Positions 50,344-59,443 are shown, counted from the first letter of the stretch. The stretch is DNA of 64,000 nt from Gudongella sp964575895 (GCA_964575895.1 CAZNTE010000008.1:31569-95568); one strand, 5' to 3'. Program-made: numbers and translations. Notes: generated from the sequence alone by a model not told the origin.

Positions 50344-50372
50344 TTGCTAGGATAGAATAAACTACTTAGCAA
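50344..50372 (+). promoter_or_regulatory. inverted repeat ahead of the HU gene
   Basis: TTGCTA (50344-50349) and TAGCAA (50367-50372) form an inverted repeat between yabN and hup, just upstream of the AAGGAGGA ribosome site. It could be a leader hairpin or operator for the abundant HU protein. Confidence 0.35.
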
Positions 50373-50397
50373 GTAAAAAAATAAGGAGGAATTATAA

Positions 50398-50697
50398 ATG
50401 AACAAAGCTGAATTAATCGCTAGCATAGCAGAAAAAAGTGCATTGACAAAGAAAGACGCTGAGGCAGCATTAAACGCATTTATGAAATCAGTAGAAGAAT
50501 CTCTTGCAGCAGGTAACAAGGTACAACTTGTTGGGTTCGGAACATTTGAAGTAAGAGAAAGAAAAGCTAGAGAAGGAAGAAATCCTAGAAATCCAGAAGA
50601 AGTTATAAAGATTCCTGCTTCTAAAGCTCCTGTATTCAAAGCTGGTAAAGCATTAAAAGATAGCGTTAATGTAGTTAAAAAAGGTAAGAAAAAGTAG
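50398..50697 (+). CDS. hup: DNA-binding protein HU
   Basis: A 99-residue histone-like protein. MNKAELIASIAEKSALTKKDAEAALNAF and the DNA-arm signature GFGTFEVRERKAREGRNPRNPEE, with the ARxGRNP core, are unmistakable; the tail KKGKKK adds extra positive charge. HU bends and compacts DNA. The position between yabN and rqcP (yabO) matches many Clostridia, where HU is found at this site. Strong ribosome site AAGGAGGA and a following terminator suit high expression. Confidence 0.97.
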   Translation: MNKAELIASIAEKSALTKKDAEAALNAFMKSVEESLAAGNKVQLVGFGTFEVRERKAREGRNPRNPEEVIKIPASKAPVFKAGKALKDSVNVVKKGKKK

Positions 50698-50700
50698 AAA

Positions 50701-50728
50701 ATCAGGTCTTTGACCTGGTTTTTTTTTG
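50701..50728 (+). terminator. terminator after hup
   Basis: CAGGTC-TTT-GACCTG hairpin followed by a run of T8-9. Confidence 0.88.
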
Positions 50729-50753
50729 AAAATAAAATTAAGAGAGGCTATTT

Positions 50754-50993
50754 ATGAGAATAGATAAATATTTAAAAGTATCAAGAATAATCAAGAGAAG
50801 AACCGTTGCTAAGGAAGCATGTGAACAAGGTAAGATTAGCATTAACGGTAAAATTGCAAAGCCTGGAGATGAAGTTAAAATTGGAGATAGGATTGAACTA
50901 AGTTTTGGTAGTGGTAACATGAAGGTTGAAATATTGGACATAAAAGAAAATGTTGGTAAGGATCAGGCACAAAACTTATATAAATCATTATAG
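50754..50993 (+). CDS. rqcP: S4-domain RNA-binding protein RqcP (YabO)
   Basis: A 79-residue protein made of one S4 domain: MRIDKYLKVSRIIKRRTVAKEAC, then GKISINGKIAKPGDEVKIGD. RqcP binds the stalled 50S-peptidyl-tRNA complex and helps RqcH add alanine tails in ribosome rescue, as known for Bacillus YabO. In Bacillus yabP and yabQ (sporulation genes) come next; here divIC follows after only 67 bases, so they are missing. Ribosome site AGAGAGGC. Confidence 0.95.
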   Translation: MRIDKYLKVSRIIKRRTVAKEACEQGKISINGKIAKPGDEVKIGDRIELSFGSGNMKVEILDIKENVGKDQAQNLYKSL

Positions 50994-51060
50994 ACTAGGT
51001 TGAATAATTACATTTAAAATGAGATAATTAATTTATAATAACCTATTGGTGGTGATAACG

Positions 51061-51393
51061 ATGGCAAAGAAAAAAGTAGTAAGAAAAAAAGGATTTAGAA
51101 TTATTCATCTTATACTTATTATTCTTATGGTATACGTTGCTGTCGTATTGAACAATCAGAGGATTTTATTAAATGACCTTTTGGAAAAGAAGGAACTTGC
51201 TGAGAGGGAAATATCCCAGCTGGAAAGTGAGATCAATAGATTTAATGGCGAAATTGAAAAAAGTGGAACTTTGGAATTTATTGAAAAGATTGCTAGAGAT
51301 GAACTTGGAATGGTGAAGCCTAGAGAGATAATTTATATTGATAAAAGCAATCTTAGTCCTAATATATTTAAGGAACTTAAAGGCGATAATTAA
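51061..51393 (+). CDS. divIC: septum formation initiator (DivIC/FtsB family)
   Basis: A 110-residue bitopic division protein. A short basic cytoplasmic start (MAKKKVVRKKGFR), one membrane helix (about 17-37), then an extracytoplasmic coiled coil (NQRILLNDLLEKKELAEREISQLESEI split over about 38-65) and the FIEKIARDELGMVKPREIIYI motif of DivIC. It joins FtsL and DivIB in the divisome. I chose ATG at 51061 after GGTGGTGA; a GTG 15 bases upstream is part of that ribosome site. Conserved position between yabO and yabR. Confidence 0.9.
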   Translation: MAKKKVVRKKGFRIIHLILIILMVYVAVVLNNQRILLNDLLEKKELAEREISQLESEINRFNGEIEKSGTLEFIEKIARDELGMVKPREIIYIDKSNLSPNIFKELKGDN

Positions 51394-51454
51394 TTGACAT
51401 AAGTTAAAAGGTGATATATACTTGTCTTGATATAAAAAATTAAGGAGGAATCAT

Positions 51455-51880
51455 TTGTCTATGTCCGTATCCGTAGGAGAAATAGTTGAGGGAACAGTAA
51501 CTGGTATTACAAATTTTGGAGCTTTTATTCAATTACCAGAGGGTAAAAGTGGACTTGTTCATATTTCGGAAGTGTCCCATGACTATGTAGAGAAAGTATC
51601 AGATTACTTAAAGAAAGATCAGAAAATCAAAGTAAAGGTATTATCAATATCTGCAGATGGCAAAATAAGCCTTTCAATCAGACAAGCTAAACCAAAGACA
51701 AGCAAACCAGTTGAAATTGAGTGGAGTAAGCCTGAAGAAAAGCAAAGGAATATGTCATTTGAAGACATGCTTAATATGTACTTAAAAGACAGTACTGAAA
51801 AAATGGATCAGATGAAATCAAAAGATAATAGAAAAAGCTATGGCGTGAGAGGTAAAAAAGCCAGTAACAATGATTACTAA
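51455..51880 (+). CDS. S1 domain RNA-binding protein (YabR-like)
   Basis: A 141-residue protein with one N-terminal S1 domain (VGEIVEGTVTGITNFGAFIQLPEGKSGLVHISEVS over residues about 7-41, then LKKDQKIKVKVLSISADGKISLSIRQ) and a charged, flexible tail. It is related to general stress protein 13/YabR and polynucleotide phosphorylase S1 domains and probably binds ribosomes or mRNA. The start is TTG at 51455, 6 bases after GGAGG; an ATG at 51461 is too far away. In Bacillus spoIIE lies between yabR and tilS; here the gap is only 90 bases. Confidence 0.92.
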   Translation: MSMSVSVGEIVEGTVTGITNFGAFIQLPEGKSGLVHISEVSHDYVEKVSDYLKKDQKIKVKVLSISADGKISLSIRQAKPKTSKPVEIEWSKPEEKQRNMSFEDMLNMYLKDSTEKMDQMKSKDNRKSYGVRGKKASNNDY

Positions 51881-51906
51881 AACCGGGTTTTCCGGTTTTT
51901 TGTGTT
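51879..51906 (+). terminator. terminator after yabR-like gene
   Basis: AAAACCGG pairs with CCGGTTTT around a short loop, with T6 following. Overlaps the stop codon. Confidence 0.88.
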
Positions 51907-51970
51907 TTTATAGTATATTATTGAGATAATGGGTATATAAAATATCTATAAATATAATTGGTGATATTAT

Positions 51971-53344
51971 ATGGAAAATAGGGTTAAATTAAATCTAGAA
52001 AAATTAAAATTGAAGAAAGACCAAAACCTACTATTGGCCGTTTCCGGCGGACCAGATTCAATGGCTATGCTCTATGTTCTGGAAAAACTATCAAAGGATA
52101 TGGGATTCAAATTATTCATCGCCCATGTAAACCATGGTGTTAGGGGAGAATTGGCTCGCAGGGATCAATTATTTGTTGAAAGAATTGCTAAAGAGCTTAG
52201 TATTCCTTACTTTACAAAAGATGTAGATATGGTAGCATATGGCAAGGAGTTTGGCATGTCATCGGAGGAAGCTGGAAGGTTATTGAGGTATGGGTTTTTT
52301 AGAGAAGTGATATCTTCCTTGGGTGGAGGATATATTTGTGTAGCTCATAATAAAAATGACCAGGCAGAAACTGTATTACTTAGAATTATAAGAGGTACTG
52401 GGATTGAAGGTCTTAAAGCTATGGAACTTGTCAATGCAGATATCATTAGACCACTTATTAATGTTGAGAGATATGAAATTGAAAAATACATATTAGAAAA
52501 TAAGATTGAGACTATGTTGGATCATACTAATCTTGAGACAGATTACACCAGAAATAAGATTAGATTGGAATTAATCCCATACATCGAAGACAACTTCAAT
52601 CCCAATATTATCGACTCTTTATGCAGATTATCAGATATAGCTGCAGGAGAAATTGAAATTATTGATAAAGTAATTGAAAAAAAGTTTAATTTAATAGTGA
52701 AAAAAGTATCGTCTAATAGTATAATCTTTAGAGGCAATGAATTTAATAATGAGGATGATCCAGTTAAGAGAAAGTTAATCAGAAGGGGAATTTACAATCT
52801 TTTAGGGGATTTAAATGGTATTCAGGAAGTAAATGTAGGTACTATCCTGCAACTTTTCAACAAAGGAGATAGTGGAAAAGCTATTGATTTACCAAGAAAT
52901 CTTCAAGCAAAGGTTAACTATGAGGAATTAATAATAACATACAAGAAAAGCACAATAAAGAACCACAGTGTTTATGAATTAGAATATGGTGAGAACCTTA
53001 TAACCCAACTAAATATAGCTATAACATTATCCTTGGTTGATAAAGAGGAAGTTAATTTTAAGAACCCAAATATTAGATATTTCAATAGGGATAAGATAGT
53101 AGGAAGATTAAGTTTGAGATTTAGAAAAGATGGAGATAGATTTTTACCCTACGGGGGAGTGGGAAGTAAAAAACTAAAGGATTACTTTATAGATAAGAAG
53201 ATTTCAAAAGATAGAAGAGACCTAATTCCAATAATTCATGATGAAGAAAAGATACTGTGGGTGGTTGGATTTAGCATAGATGAAAGAGTAAAGTTAAATG
53301 ATAATTGTAGTATTTTGAAAATTGAAGTAAAAGAATGTATGTAG
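51971..53344 (+). CDS. tilS: tRNA(Ile)-lysidine synthase
   Basis: A 457-residue enzyme that converts C34 of the AUA-reading tRNA-Ile to lysidine, essential for decoding. The PP-loop ATPase motif SGGPDS (25-30), HVNHGVRGELARRD, VAHNKNDQAETVLLRIIRGTG and the C-terminal substrate-binding domain (RFRKDGDRFLPYG, KLKDYFIDKKI) are intact. The ribosome site is weak (GGTGATATT). It overlaps the hpt region by sharing bases with that gene's ribosome site. Conserved order tilS-hpt-ftsH. Confidence 0.97.
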   Translation: MENRVKLNLEKLKLKKDQNLLLAVSGGPDSMAMLYVLEKLSKDMGFKLFIAHVNHGVRGELARRDQLFVERIAKELSIPYFTKDVDMVAYGKEFGMSSEEAGRLLRYGFFREVISSLGGGYICVAHNKNDQAETVLLRIIRGTGIEGLKAMELVNADIIRPLINVERYEIEKYILENKIETMLDHTNLETDYTRNKIRLELIPYIEDNFNPNIIDSLCRLSDIAAGEIEIIDKVIEKKFNLIVKKVSSNSIIFRGNEFNNEDDPVKRKLIRRGIYNLLGDLNGIQEVNVGTILQLFNKGDSGKAIDLPRNLQAKVNYEELIITYKKSTIKNHSVYELEYGENLITQLNIAITLSLVDKEEVNFKNPNIRYFNRDKIVGRLSLRFRKDGDRFLPYGGVGSKKLKDYFIDKKISKDRRDLIPIIHDEEKILWVVGFSIDERVKLNDNCSILKIEVKECM

Positions 53345-53355
53345 GAGGAAGAGTT

Positions 53356-53901
53356 TTGGACAGTCCCATAAAGAAAGTATTAGTGAGTGAAGAAGAAATA
53401 AAAAAAAGAGTTTCAGAGATGGCGCAAGAAATTTCAAATGAGTACAGAGGAAAAGATCTTATTGTTGTGGGTATACTAAAAGGTGCAGTTATATTTTTAT
53501 CTGAACTAGTAAAACAGATTGAATTTCCTGTGTTTATGGATTTTATGGCAGTTTCAAGCTATGGTAAATCTAGCATATCAACTGGAGAGGTTAGGATTAT
53601 TAAAGATCTTGATTTTTCAGTGGAAGGCAAAGATATTTTAATAGTAGAAGATATAATCGATACAGGGTTAACACTAAACTACCTTAAGGATATCTTAGGG
53701 AAAAGAGGTGCAAAGAGTGTTAAGATTTGTACCCTACTGGATAAGCCAGATAGAAGAACAGTGGGTGTCAATATTGACTTTTTAGGATTTGAAATACCAG
53801 ATGAGTTTGTAGTCGGGTATGGATTAGATTTTGATGAAAAGTACAGAAATTTTCCTTTTGTTGGGGCACTAAAAGAAGAAGTATATAAAATATTAGATTA
53901 A
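53356..53901 (+). CDS. hpt: hypoxanthine phosphoribosyltransferase
   Basis: A 181-residue purine salvage enzyme. VVGILKGAVIFLSELV, MDFMAVSSYG and the PRPP loop ILIVEDIIDTGLTL, then a CTLLDKPDRR segment and VVGYGLDFDEKYRNFPFVG, are diagnostic. The frame opens at an ATG inside tilS (53335), but GGAGGAAG at 53344-53351 lies within that extension and is well placed for the TTG at 53356, giving MDSPIKKVLVSEEEI, a normal N-terminus. In Bacillus Hpt also activates ftsH expression with TilS. Confidence 0.95.
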   Translation: MDSPIKKVLVSEEEIKKRVSEMAQEISNEYRGKDLIVVGILKGAVIFLSELVKQIEFPVFMDFMAVSSYGKSSISTGEVRIIKDLDFSVEGKDILIVEDIIDTGLTLNYLKDILGKRGAKSVKICTLLDKPDRRTVGVNIDFLGFEIPDEFVVGYGLDFDEKYRNFPFVGALKEEVYKILD

Positions 53902-53973
53902 TTGATTAGATAATCTAAATATGTTATAATCTGGTAATATGACTCGCAATAGGAAGCGGAGGGAGGACTAGGA

Positions 53974-55791
53974 TTGAAACGTTTTTTCAAAGGAATCAGT
54001 ATATATCTATTAATAGTTTTACTTATAATGTTCAGCGTTAGAATGTTTGGCACAGAAGTTGAGCAAATTTCTGAATTAGATTTTACTGAGTTAGTAGACA
54101 ATTTAAATAGTGGAAATATTGAAAGGATAACTTCAATAGGAAACACAGTAGAAGGTGAATTATCAGATGGAAGAAAGTTCACATCAATTTTACCTGAGGA
54201 AGCTAGGGTAACCTTCTATCATGATTATGTAAAAGAAATGGTAGATAATAAGGCAATTATATACGAAGCTGAACAAGTTCCTGGAACTCCTTGGTATATA
54301 GAGCTACTTCCAACAATCATGATACTTTTAGTTTTTGGAGTATTCTGGTTTGTATTCATGCAACAATCTCAAGGTGGCGGTGGTGGAGGACGTGTTATGT
54401 CCTTTGGTAAAAGCAAAGCTAAATTGAACAAAATGGAAGAAGGAAAACTAGTAACTTTTGATGAAGTTGCTGGACTTGAAGAGGAAAAAGAGGAGCTTAA
54501 GGAGATTGTTGATTTCTTAAGTCATCCAAAGAAATATGTTGAAATAGGAGCTAGAATTCCAACGGGAGTATTAATGGTTGGTCCTCCTGGAACAGGAAAA
54601 ACATACCTTAGTAAAGCTGTAGCTGGAGAAGCTGGAGTGCCATTTTTCACAATATCTGGATCAGATTTTGTGGAAATGTTCGTAGGAGTTGGAGCTTCAA
54701 GGGTTAGAGATCTATTTGAGCAAGCTAAGAAGAATTCACCATGCATCATATTCATAGATGAAATAGATGCAGTTGGTAGAAGAAGAGGAGCAGGCTTAGG
54801 TGGAGGACATGATGAAAGAGAGCAAACACTTAATCAACTATTAGTTGAAATGGATGGTTTTGCAAAGAATGAAGGAATCATAGTTATGGCAGCAACAAAC
54901 AGAGCTGATATTCTAGACCCTGCCCTTTTAAGGCCAGGAAGATTTGATAGAACTATTTATGTAGGACTTCCTGATATAAAAGGAAGAGAAGCTATTCTTA
55001 AGGTTCACACTAGAAAGAAACCTCTTGCAGAAGATGTTGACTTAAAGGTGATTGCAAAGAGAACACCTGGATTTACTCCGGCTGATCTTGAAAACCTTGT
55101 TAATGAGGCAGCATTGTTGACGGCAAGGTTTAATTTAAATGCAATTCCAATGCACCTAATTGAGGAAGCATCAATTAAAGTACAAGCTGGACCAGAAAAG
55201 AAGAGTAAGGTCATAAGCCCCCATGAGAGAAAACTTACTGCTTATCATGAAGCAGGGCACGCATTAACAGCTAGGTTAATACCTGGAACTGATCCAGTGC
55301 ATTTAGTTACAATTATACCTAGAGGGATGGCAGGAGGATTCACAGCATACATTCCAGATGAGGATAGAAATTATTTAACTAAAAAGCAAATAGAGGATAG
55401 ATTGGCTATACTTCTTGGAGGAAGAGTAACTGAAGCATTGATACTTGATGACATAAGTACAGGTGCTCAAAATGATATTGAGAGAGCGACGAAACTAACA
55501 AGGTCAATGGTTACTCATTATGGTATGAGTGACAAATTAGGTCCTATGACCTATGGAACAGACGAAGAAGAAGTATTTGTAGGCAGAGATTTGAATAGAT
55601 CAAGAAACTATAGTGAAGATGTTGCAGCAGCTATAGATAAAGAGATGAGGAAAATCATTGATACAGCATACCATAGAGCAGAATCACTATTAAAAGAGAA
55701 TATGGATATTCTTCATAGACTAGCAGAAGCATTACTGGAGAAAGAAACCATTGATGCAAGAGAATTTGAAGAAATCTTCCAAGGTAATTAA
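53974..55791 (+). CDS. ftsH: ATP-dependent zinc metalloprotease FtsH
   Basis: A 605-residue membrane AAA+ protease that degrades misfolded and regulatory proteins. Two membrane helices (about 5-23 and 107-127) flank a short external domain. The AAA+ module has Walker A GPPGTGKT near 203, Walker B IIFIDEIDAVG, and the SRH NRADILDPALLRPGRFDR. The zinc site HEAGH is at 425-429. The start is TTG at 53974 behind GGAGGACTAGGA. Last gene of the conserved block, followed by a terminator. Confidence 0.98.
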   Translation: MKRFFKGISIYLLIVLLIMFSVRMFGTEVEQISELDFTELVDNLNSGNIERITSIGNTVEGELSDGRKFTSILPEEARVTFYHDYVKEMVDNKAIIYEAEQVPGTPWYIELLPTIMILLVFGVFWFVFMQQSQGGGGGGRVMSFGKSKAKLNKMEEGKLVTFDEVAGLEEEKEELKEIVDFLSHPKKYVEIGARIPTGVLMVGPPGTGKTYLSKAVAGEAGVPFFTISGSDFVEMFVGVGASRVRDLFEQAKKNSPCIIFIDEIDAVGRRRGAGLGGGHDEREQTLNQLLVEMDGFAKNEGIIVMAATNRADILDPALLRPGRFDRTIYVGLPDIKGREAILKVHTRKKPLAEDVDLKVIAKRTPGFTPADLENLVNEAALLTARFNLNAIPMHLIEEASIKVQAGPEKKSKVISPHERKLTAYHEAGHALTARLIPGTDPVHLVTIIPRGMAGGFTAYIPDEDRNYLTKKQIEDRLAILLGGRVTEALILDDISTGAQNDIERATKLTRSMVTHYGMSDKLGPMTYGTDEEEVFVGRDLNRSRNYSEDVAAAIDKEMRKIIDTAYHRAESLLKENMDILHRLAEALLEKETIDAREFEEIFQGN

Positions 55792-55792
55792 T

Positions 55793-55822
55793 GCAGGCTC
55801 CCTTTGGGGAGACCTGCTTTTC
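55793..55822 (+). terminator. terminator after ftsH
   Basis: GCAGGCTCCC pairs with GGGGAGACCTGC with small internal mismatches, followed by TTTTCC. Confidence 0.75.
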
Positions 55823-55882
55823 CTATTGTAATTAACAATAATGCAATTTTACATTCATTATCAAAATAAATTGAAACAAATG

Positions 55883-55924
55883 TTGCAATATATATTGCAA
55901 TGGGGTTACAAAGTCTAATATAAT
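55883..55924 (+). promoter_or_regulatory. promoter and 18-bp palindromic operator of the methylmalonyl operon
   Basis: TTGCAATATATATTGCAA (55883-55900) is a perfect 18-bp palindrome. Its right half supplies a -35 (TTGCAA, 55895-55900), followed by 18 bases and TATAAT at 55919-55924. A protein bound there would cover the -35. The regulator is unknown. Confidence 0.65.
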
Positions 55925-55958
55925 AGAGGTTATAGAAGGTACCAAAAGAGGAGGTAAA

Positions 55959-57641
55959 ATGATGTACGATAAAAAAAAGTTGGAAGATGTTAAGTCAGCT
56001 TTCAAAGATTGGGAAGAAAACAAAGTAAATAAGTCACTTGGTAGATTCCCAGAAAGAAAAGAAAGATTTTCAACAGGATCAGATACTGAGGTAGAAAGAC
56101 TTTATACACCTATTAATGTTGAAGATTTAGACTACGAAAGAGACCTTGGTTATCCAGGAGAATATCCATTTACCCGTGGAGTACAACAAACCATGTATCG
56201 TGGTAGATTTTGGACTATGAGGCAATACGCAGGATTTGCAACAGCGGAAGAATCTAACAATAGATACAAATATTTGTTGGATCAAGGACAGACTGGACTA
56301 AGTGTAGCTTTCGATTTACCGACACAAATTGGTTATGATTCAGACCATGCATTATCTGAAGGGGAAGTTGGAAAAGTAGGAGTTGCCATCGATTCGTTGA
56401 AGGATATGGAAATTCTATTTGATGGAATCCCACTAGATAAGGTAAGTACATCCATGACAATAAATGCACCGGCAAGCGTTTTATTAGCAATGTATATTGC
56501 TGTAGCGGAAAAACAAGGTGTATCCTCAGAAAAACTAAGAGGAACAATACAAAATGATATATTAAAAGAGTATATAGCAAGGGGAACTTACATATTCCCA
56601 CCTGATCAATCAATGAGATTAATAACTAATATTTTCGAATACTGTTCAAAGGAAGTTCCACAATGGAATACTATTTCCATTAGTGGTTACCACATAAGAG
56701 AAGCTGGCTCAACTGCAGCTCAAGAGGTAGCATTTACCCTTGCAGATGGAATAGCATATGTGGAAGCAGCTATAAAGGCTGGACTAGATGTGGATGATTT
56801 TGCACCAAGATTATCATTCTTCTTTAATGCTCATAATGATTTACTGGAAGAAGTATCTAAATACAGAGCAGCAAGAAGACTGTGGGCAAAAATCATGAAG
56901 GAAAGATTTAATGCAAAGAAAGATAAGTCTATGCAACTTAAGTTCCATACACAAACAGCTGGTTCAACTCTTACTGCTCAACAGCCTGACAATAATATTA
57001 TCAGAGTTACAATCCAAACATTGGCTGCTGTATTAGGTGGAACACAATCATTACACACTAATTCAAGAGACGAAGCACTTGCCCTTCCAACAGAAGACTC
57101 TGTTAGAATAGCTCTAAGAACTCAGCAAGTTGTGGCTTATGAGTCAGGAGTAACTGAAACAATCGATCCACTGGCAGGTTCATACTATGTGGAGAGCTTG
57201 ACAAGTCAAATCGAAAATGAAGCAATGTCATACATTGAGAAGATAGACAACCTAGGTGGAGCACCAAAAGCTATTGAGAATGGATACATCCAAAAAGAAA
57301 TTCAAAACTCAGCATATAAGTATCAAATGCAAGTAGAATCACTTGATAGTATAGTTGTTGGAGTTAATAAGTTTAGAATCGAAGAGACAGAGAAGAAAGA
57401 ACTTCTAAGAGTAGATCCAAAAGTTGAAAACTTCCAAAGAAAGAAACTGGAAGAACTAAGAGAAGAAAGAGACAATACTAAAGTTGAGCAAGCTCTTGTG
57501 TTATTGAAGGAAAAAGCTCAAACAGAAGAAAATCTAATGCCATACATTCTAGAAGCTGTTAAAACCTATGCTACTTTAGGAGAAGTATGTGGAGTACTAA
57601 GAGAAGTATTTGGTGAATACGAACAAACAGTAATTCTATAG
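55959..57641 (+). CDS. mcmA1: methylmalonyl-CoA mutase, catalytic (large) subunit
   Basis: A 560-residue TIM-barrel subunit that interconverts succinyl-CoA and (R)-methylmalonyl-CoA by radical chemistry with adenosylcobalamin. YPFTRGVQQTMYRGRFWTMRQYAGF (over residues about 67-91), GLSVAFDLPTQIGYDSDH, a SGYHIREAGSTAAQE segment and LHTNSRDEALALPTE are typical. The B12-binding domain is on the next gene, the split arrangement seen in archaea and some Firmicutes. ATG at 55959 or 55962 both fit AGAGGAGG. First gene of the eight-gene operon. Confidence 0.97.
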   Translation: MMYDKKKLEDVKSAFKDWEENKVNKSLGRFPERKERFSTGSDTEVERLYTPINVEDLDYERDLGYPGEYPFTRGVQQTMYRGRFWTMRQYAGFATAEESNNRYKYLLDQGQTGLSVAFDLPTQIGYDSDHALSEGEVGKVGVAIDSLKDMEILFDGIPLDKVSTSMTINAPASVLLAMYIAVAEKQGVSSEKLRGTIQNDILKEYIARGTYIFPPDQSMRLITNIFEYCSKEVPQWNTISISGYHIREAGSTAAQEVAFTLADGIAYVEAAIKAGLDVDDFAPRLSFFFNAHNDLLEEVSKYRAARRLWAKIMKERFNAKKDKSMQLKFHTQTAGSTLTAQQPDNNIIRVTIQTLAAVLGGTQSLHTNSRDEALALPTEDSVRIALRTQQVVAYESGVTETIDPLAGSYYVESLTSQIENEAMSYIEKIDNLGGAPKAIENGYIQKEIQNSAYKYQMQVESLDSIVVGVNKFRIEETEKKELLRVDPKVENFQRKKLEELREERDNTKVEQALVLLKEKAQTEENLMPYILEAVKTYATLGEVCGVLREVFGEYEQTVIL

Positions 57642-57661
57642 GATATTAAGGAGGAGAACAA

Positions 57662-58060
57662 ATGAATAGACCCATAAGAGTACTTGTTGCAAAACCTGGA
57701 CTAGATGGTCATGATAGAGGTGCAAAGGTTATCGCTAGAGCATTAAGAGATGCAGGAATGGAAGTAATATATACAGGGCTAAGACAAACACCAGAGCAAA
57801 TAGTTGCTGCAGCTATTCAAGAAGATGTTGATGTAGTAGCAATGAGTTTACTTTCTGGAGCACATAATCATCTTTTCCCAAAAGTAGTTAATCTACTAAA
57901 GGGTGAAGGTGTGGATGATGTATTAGTACTTGGTGGCGGAGTAATTCCTGATGATGATATTCCAGGGTTGCTTGAATCAGGAGTTGAAGCAATATTTACT
58001 CCTGGAACACCTACTAAAGATGTAATTGATTTTATAAACACTAATATGAAAAGAAAATAG
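57662..58060 (+). CDS. mcmA2: methylmalonyl-CoA mutase, cobalamin-binding subunit
   Basis: A 132-residue B12-binding domain. The DxHxxG motif is DGHDRG with the cobalt-ligating His17, followed by GAKVIARALRDAGMEVIYTGLRQTP, AMSLLSGAHNH and LGGGVIPDDDIP. It completes the mutase with the large subunit encoded 20 bases upstream. Length equals a single cobalamin domain with no extra parts. Its stop abuts the meaB region directly. Confidence 0.97.
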   Translation: MNRPIRVLVAKPGLDGHDRGAKVIARALRDAGMEVIYTGLRQTPEQIVAAAIQEDVDVVAMSLLSGAHNHLFPKVVNLLKGEGVDDVLVLGGGVIPDDDIPGLLESGVEAIFTPGTPTKDVIDFINTNMKRK

Positions 58061-58072
58061 GTGGTGTTTTAT

Positions 58073-59008
58073 TTGAATATCGAGGAGAGGCTGCTCAAAG
58101 GTGATAAAAGGGCATGTGCACGCCTCATATCAATGCTTGAGAATCGTGATGAAGAAGCTATAAGCATTATGAAAAGACAATTTAATAAAACTGGCTCAGC
58201 TTATGTAATAGGTATTACTGGACCTCCAGGAAGCGGTAAGTCAACATTAACTGACAGACTGACCAAGGAACTTCGAAAAGAAGGTAAAAAAGTTGGGATT
58301 TTAGCAATAGATCCAACTAGCCCATTTACGGGGGGAGCCATATTAGGTGATAGAATAAGAATGTCTGATCTTGCCTTGGATAAGGATGTATTTATAAGAA
58401 GCATGGGTACAAGAGGTTTCTTAGGTGGTGTTTCAAAAGCCACCTGGGGAGCTGTTAAGATATTGGATATGTACGGATGCGATTATATTTTCATTGAGAC
58501 CGTCGGTGTTGGGCAATCAGAAATTGACATAGTTAAGATGGCTGATACTGTTCTTATGGTCCTAATCCCCAATATGGGAGATGACATACAGGCAATAAAG
58601 GCTGGAATTATGGAAATAGCTGATGTATTTGCCATTAACAAGTCTGATCTGGATGGAGCAGATAAGACTAAAATGGAAATCGAAATGAATCTGGACCTAA
58701 ATGAGAAAAAGGATTATAGGGCACCTGTAATTAAAGTGTCAGCCCAGAAGAATGAAGACATAGATGTTCTTTTAGGAAAAATTAGAGATCATGAGAATTA
58801 CTTAAAAGTTACAGGCAAGATTCATGAAATCAGACAAAGAAATTTAAAGACAGAAATATTGCAATTAGCTGAAGAAGAGATTTTAAAGATGATAATGGAT
58901 AAGGCATATGCCAATGATTTAATAGAAGAACTTTCAATAAAGGTTGAAAAGAGAGAAGAAAATCCGTATACTGCTAAAGAGAGGATAGTTGCTTTAATAA
59001 AAGAATAA
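58073..59008 (+). CDS. meaB: methylmalonyl-CoA mutase chaperone GTPase MeaB
   Basis: A 311-residue G3E GTPase that protects and reloads the mutase with adenosylcobalamin. GITGPPGSGKSTLTD (P-loop about 50-57), GILAIDPTSPFTGGAILGDRIRM (over about 80-102), DYIFIETVGVGQSE and AINKSDLDGADK are diagnostic of MeaB/ArgK. The frame opens with GTG at 58061, but GGTGGTG there serves as ribosome site for the TTG at 58073, giving MNIEERLLKGDKRA, the usual start of the family. Co-transcribed with the mutase genes. Confidence 0.95.
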   Translation: MNIEERLLKGDKRACARLISMLENRDEEAISIMKRQFNKTGSAYVIGITGPPGSGKSTLTDRLTKELRKEGKKVGILAIDPTSPFTGGAILGDRIRMSDLALDKDVFIRSMGTRGFLGGVSKATWGAVKILDMYGCDYIFIETVGVGQSEIDIVKMADTVLMVLIPNMGDDIQAIKAGIMEIADVFAINKSDLDGADKTKMEIEMNLDLNEKKDYRAPVIKVSAQKNEDIDVLLGKIRDHENYLKVTGKIHEIRQRNLKTEILQLAEEEILKMIMDKAYANDLIEELSIKVEKREENPYTAKERIVALIKE

Positions 59009-59021
59009 GGAGGTGTACTAA

Positions 59022-59423
59022 ATGGTAACTAAGATTGATCATATTGGAATTGCTGTTAAAAATCTTGATGAGACATTAAAATTTTATGAAGATATAATGG
59101 GAATTAAATGTGTTAGCAAGGAAGTAGTTGAAGAACAAAAGGTCAAGGTAGCTTTTTTACCCATTGGTGATACTGAGGTTGAATTATTAGAGTCAACTCA
59201 TGAAGATGGGCCAATTGCTAAATTTATTGAAAAAAAGGGAGAAGGAATTCAGCATATCGCTTTTAAAGTAGATAATATTGAGGAAGCTATCAAAGAACTT
59301 CAAGAAAAGGGAGTAAGATTGATTGATGAGCAACCAAGATATGGTGCTGGTGGAGCAAGAATAGCATTCCTTCATCCAAAGTCAACATCAGGAGTACTGA
59401 TAGAAATCAGCGAAAGAGATTAA
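59022..59423 (+). CDS. mce: methylmalonyl-CoA epimerase
   Basis: A 133-residue vicinal-oxygen-chelate enzyme that converts the (R)- to the (S)-isomer of methylmalonyl-CoA, the form used by the decarboxylase. KIDHIGIAVKNLDETLKFY (metal His), GDTEVELLEST, GIQHIAFKVDNIE (second His) and VLIEISER (Glu ligand) are present. Position between the mutase system and the decarboxylase matches its place in the pathway. Ribosome site AAGGAGGTG is strong. No anomalies. Confidence 0.96.
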   Translation: MVTKIDHIGIAVKNLDETLKFYEDIMGIKCVSKEVVEEQKVKVAFLPIGDTEVELLESTHEDGPIAKFIEKKGEGIQHIAFKVDNIEEAIKELQEKGVRLIDEQPRYGAGGARIAFLHPKSTSGVLIEISERD

Positions 59424-59443
59424 GTACACTTAGGAGGGTAAAA

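Noticed and set aside
50097..50639. 180-codon reading frame antisense to the yabN end and hup
   Set aside because: It runs opposite two conserved genes, has a serine/phenylalanine-rich composition typical of antisense frames, and spans a hairpin.
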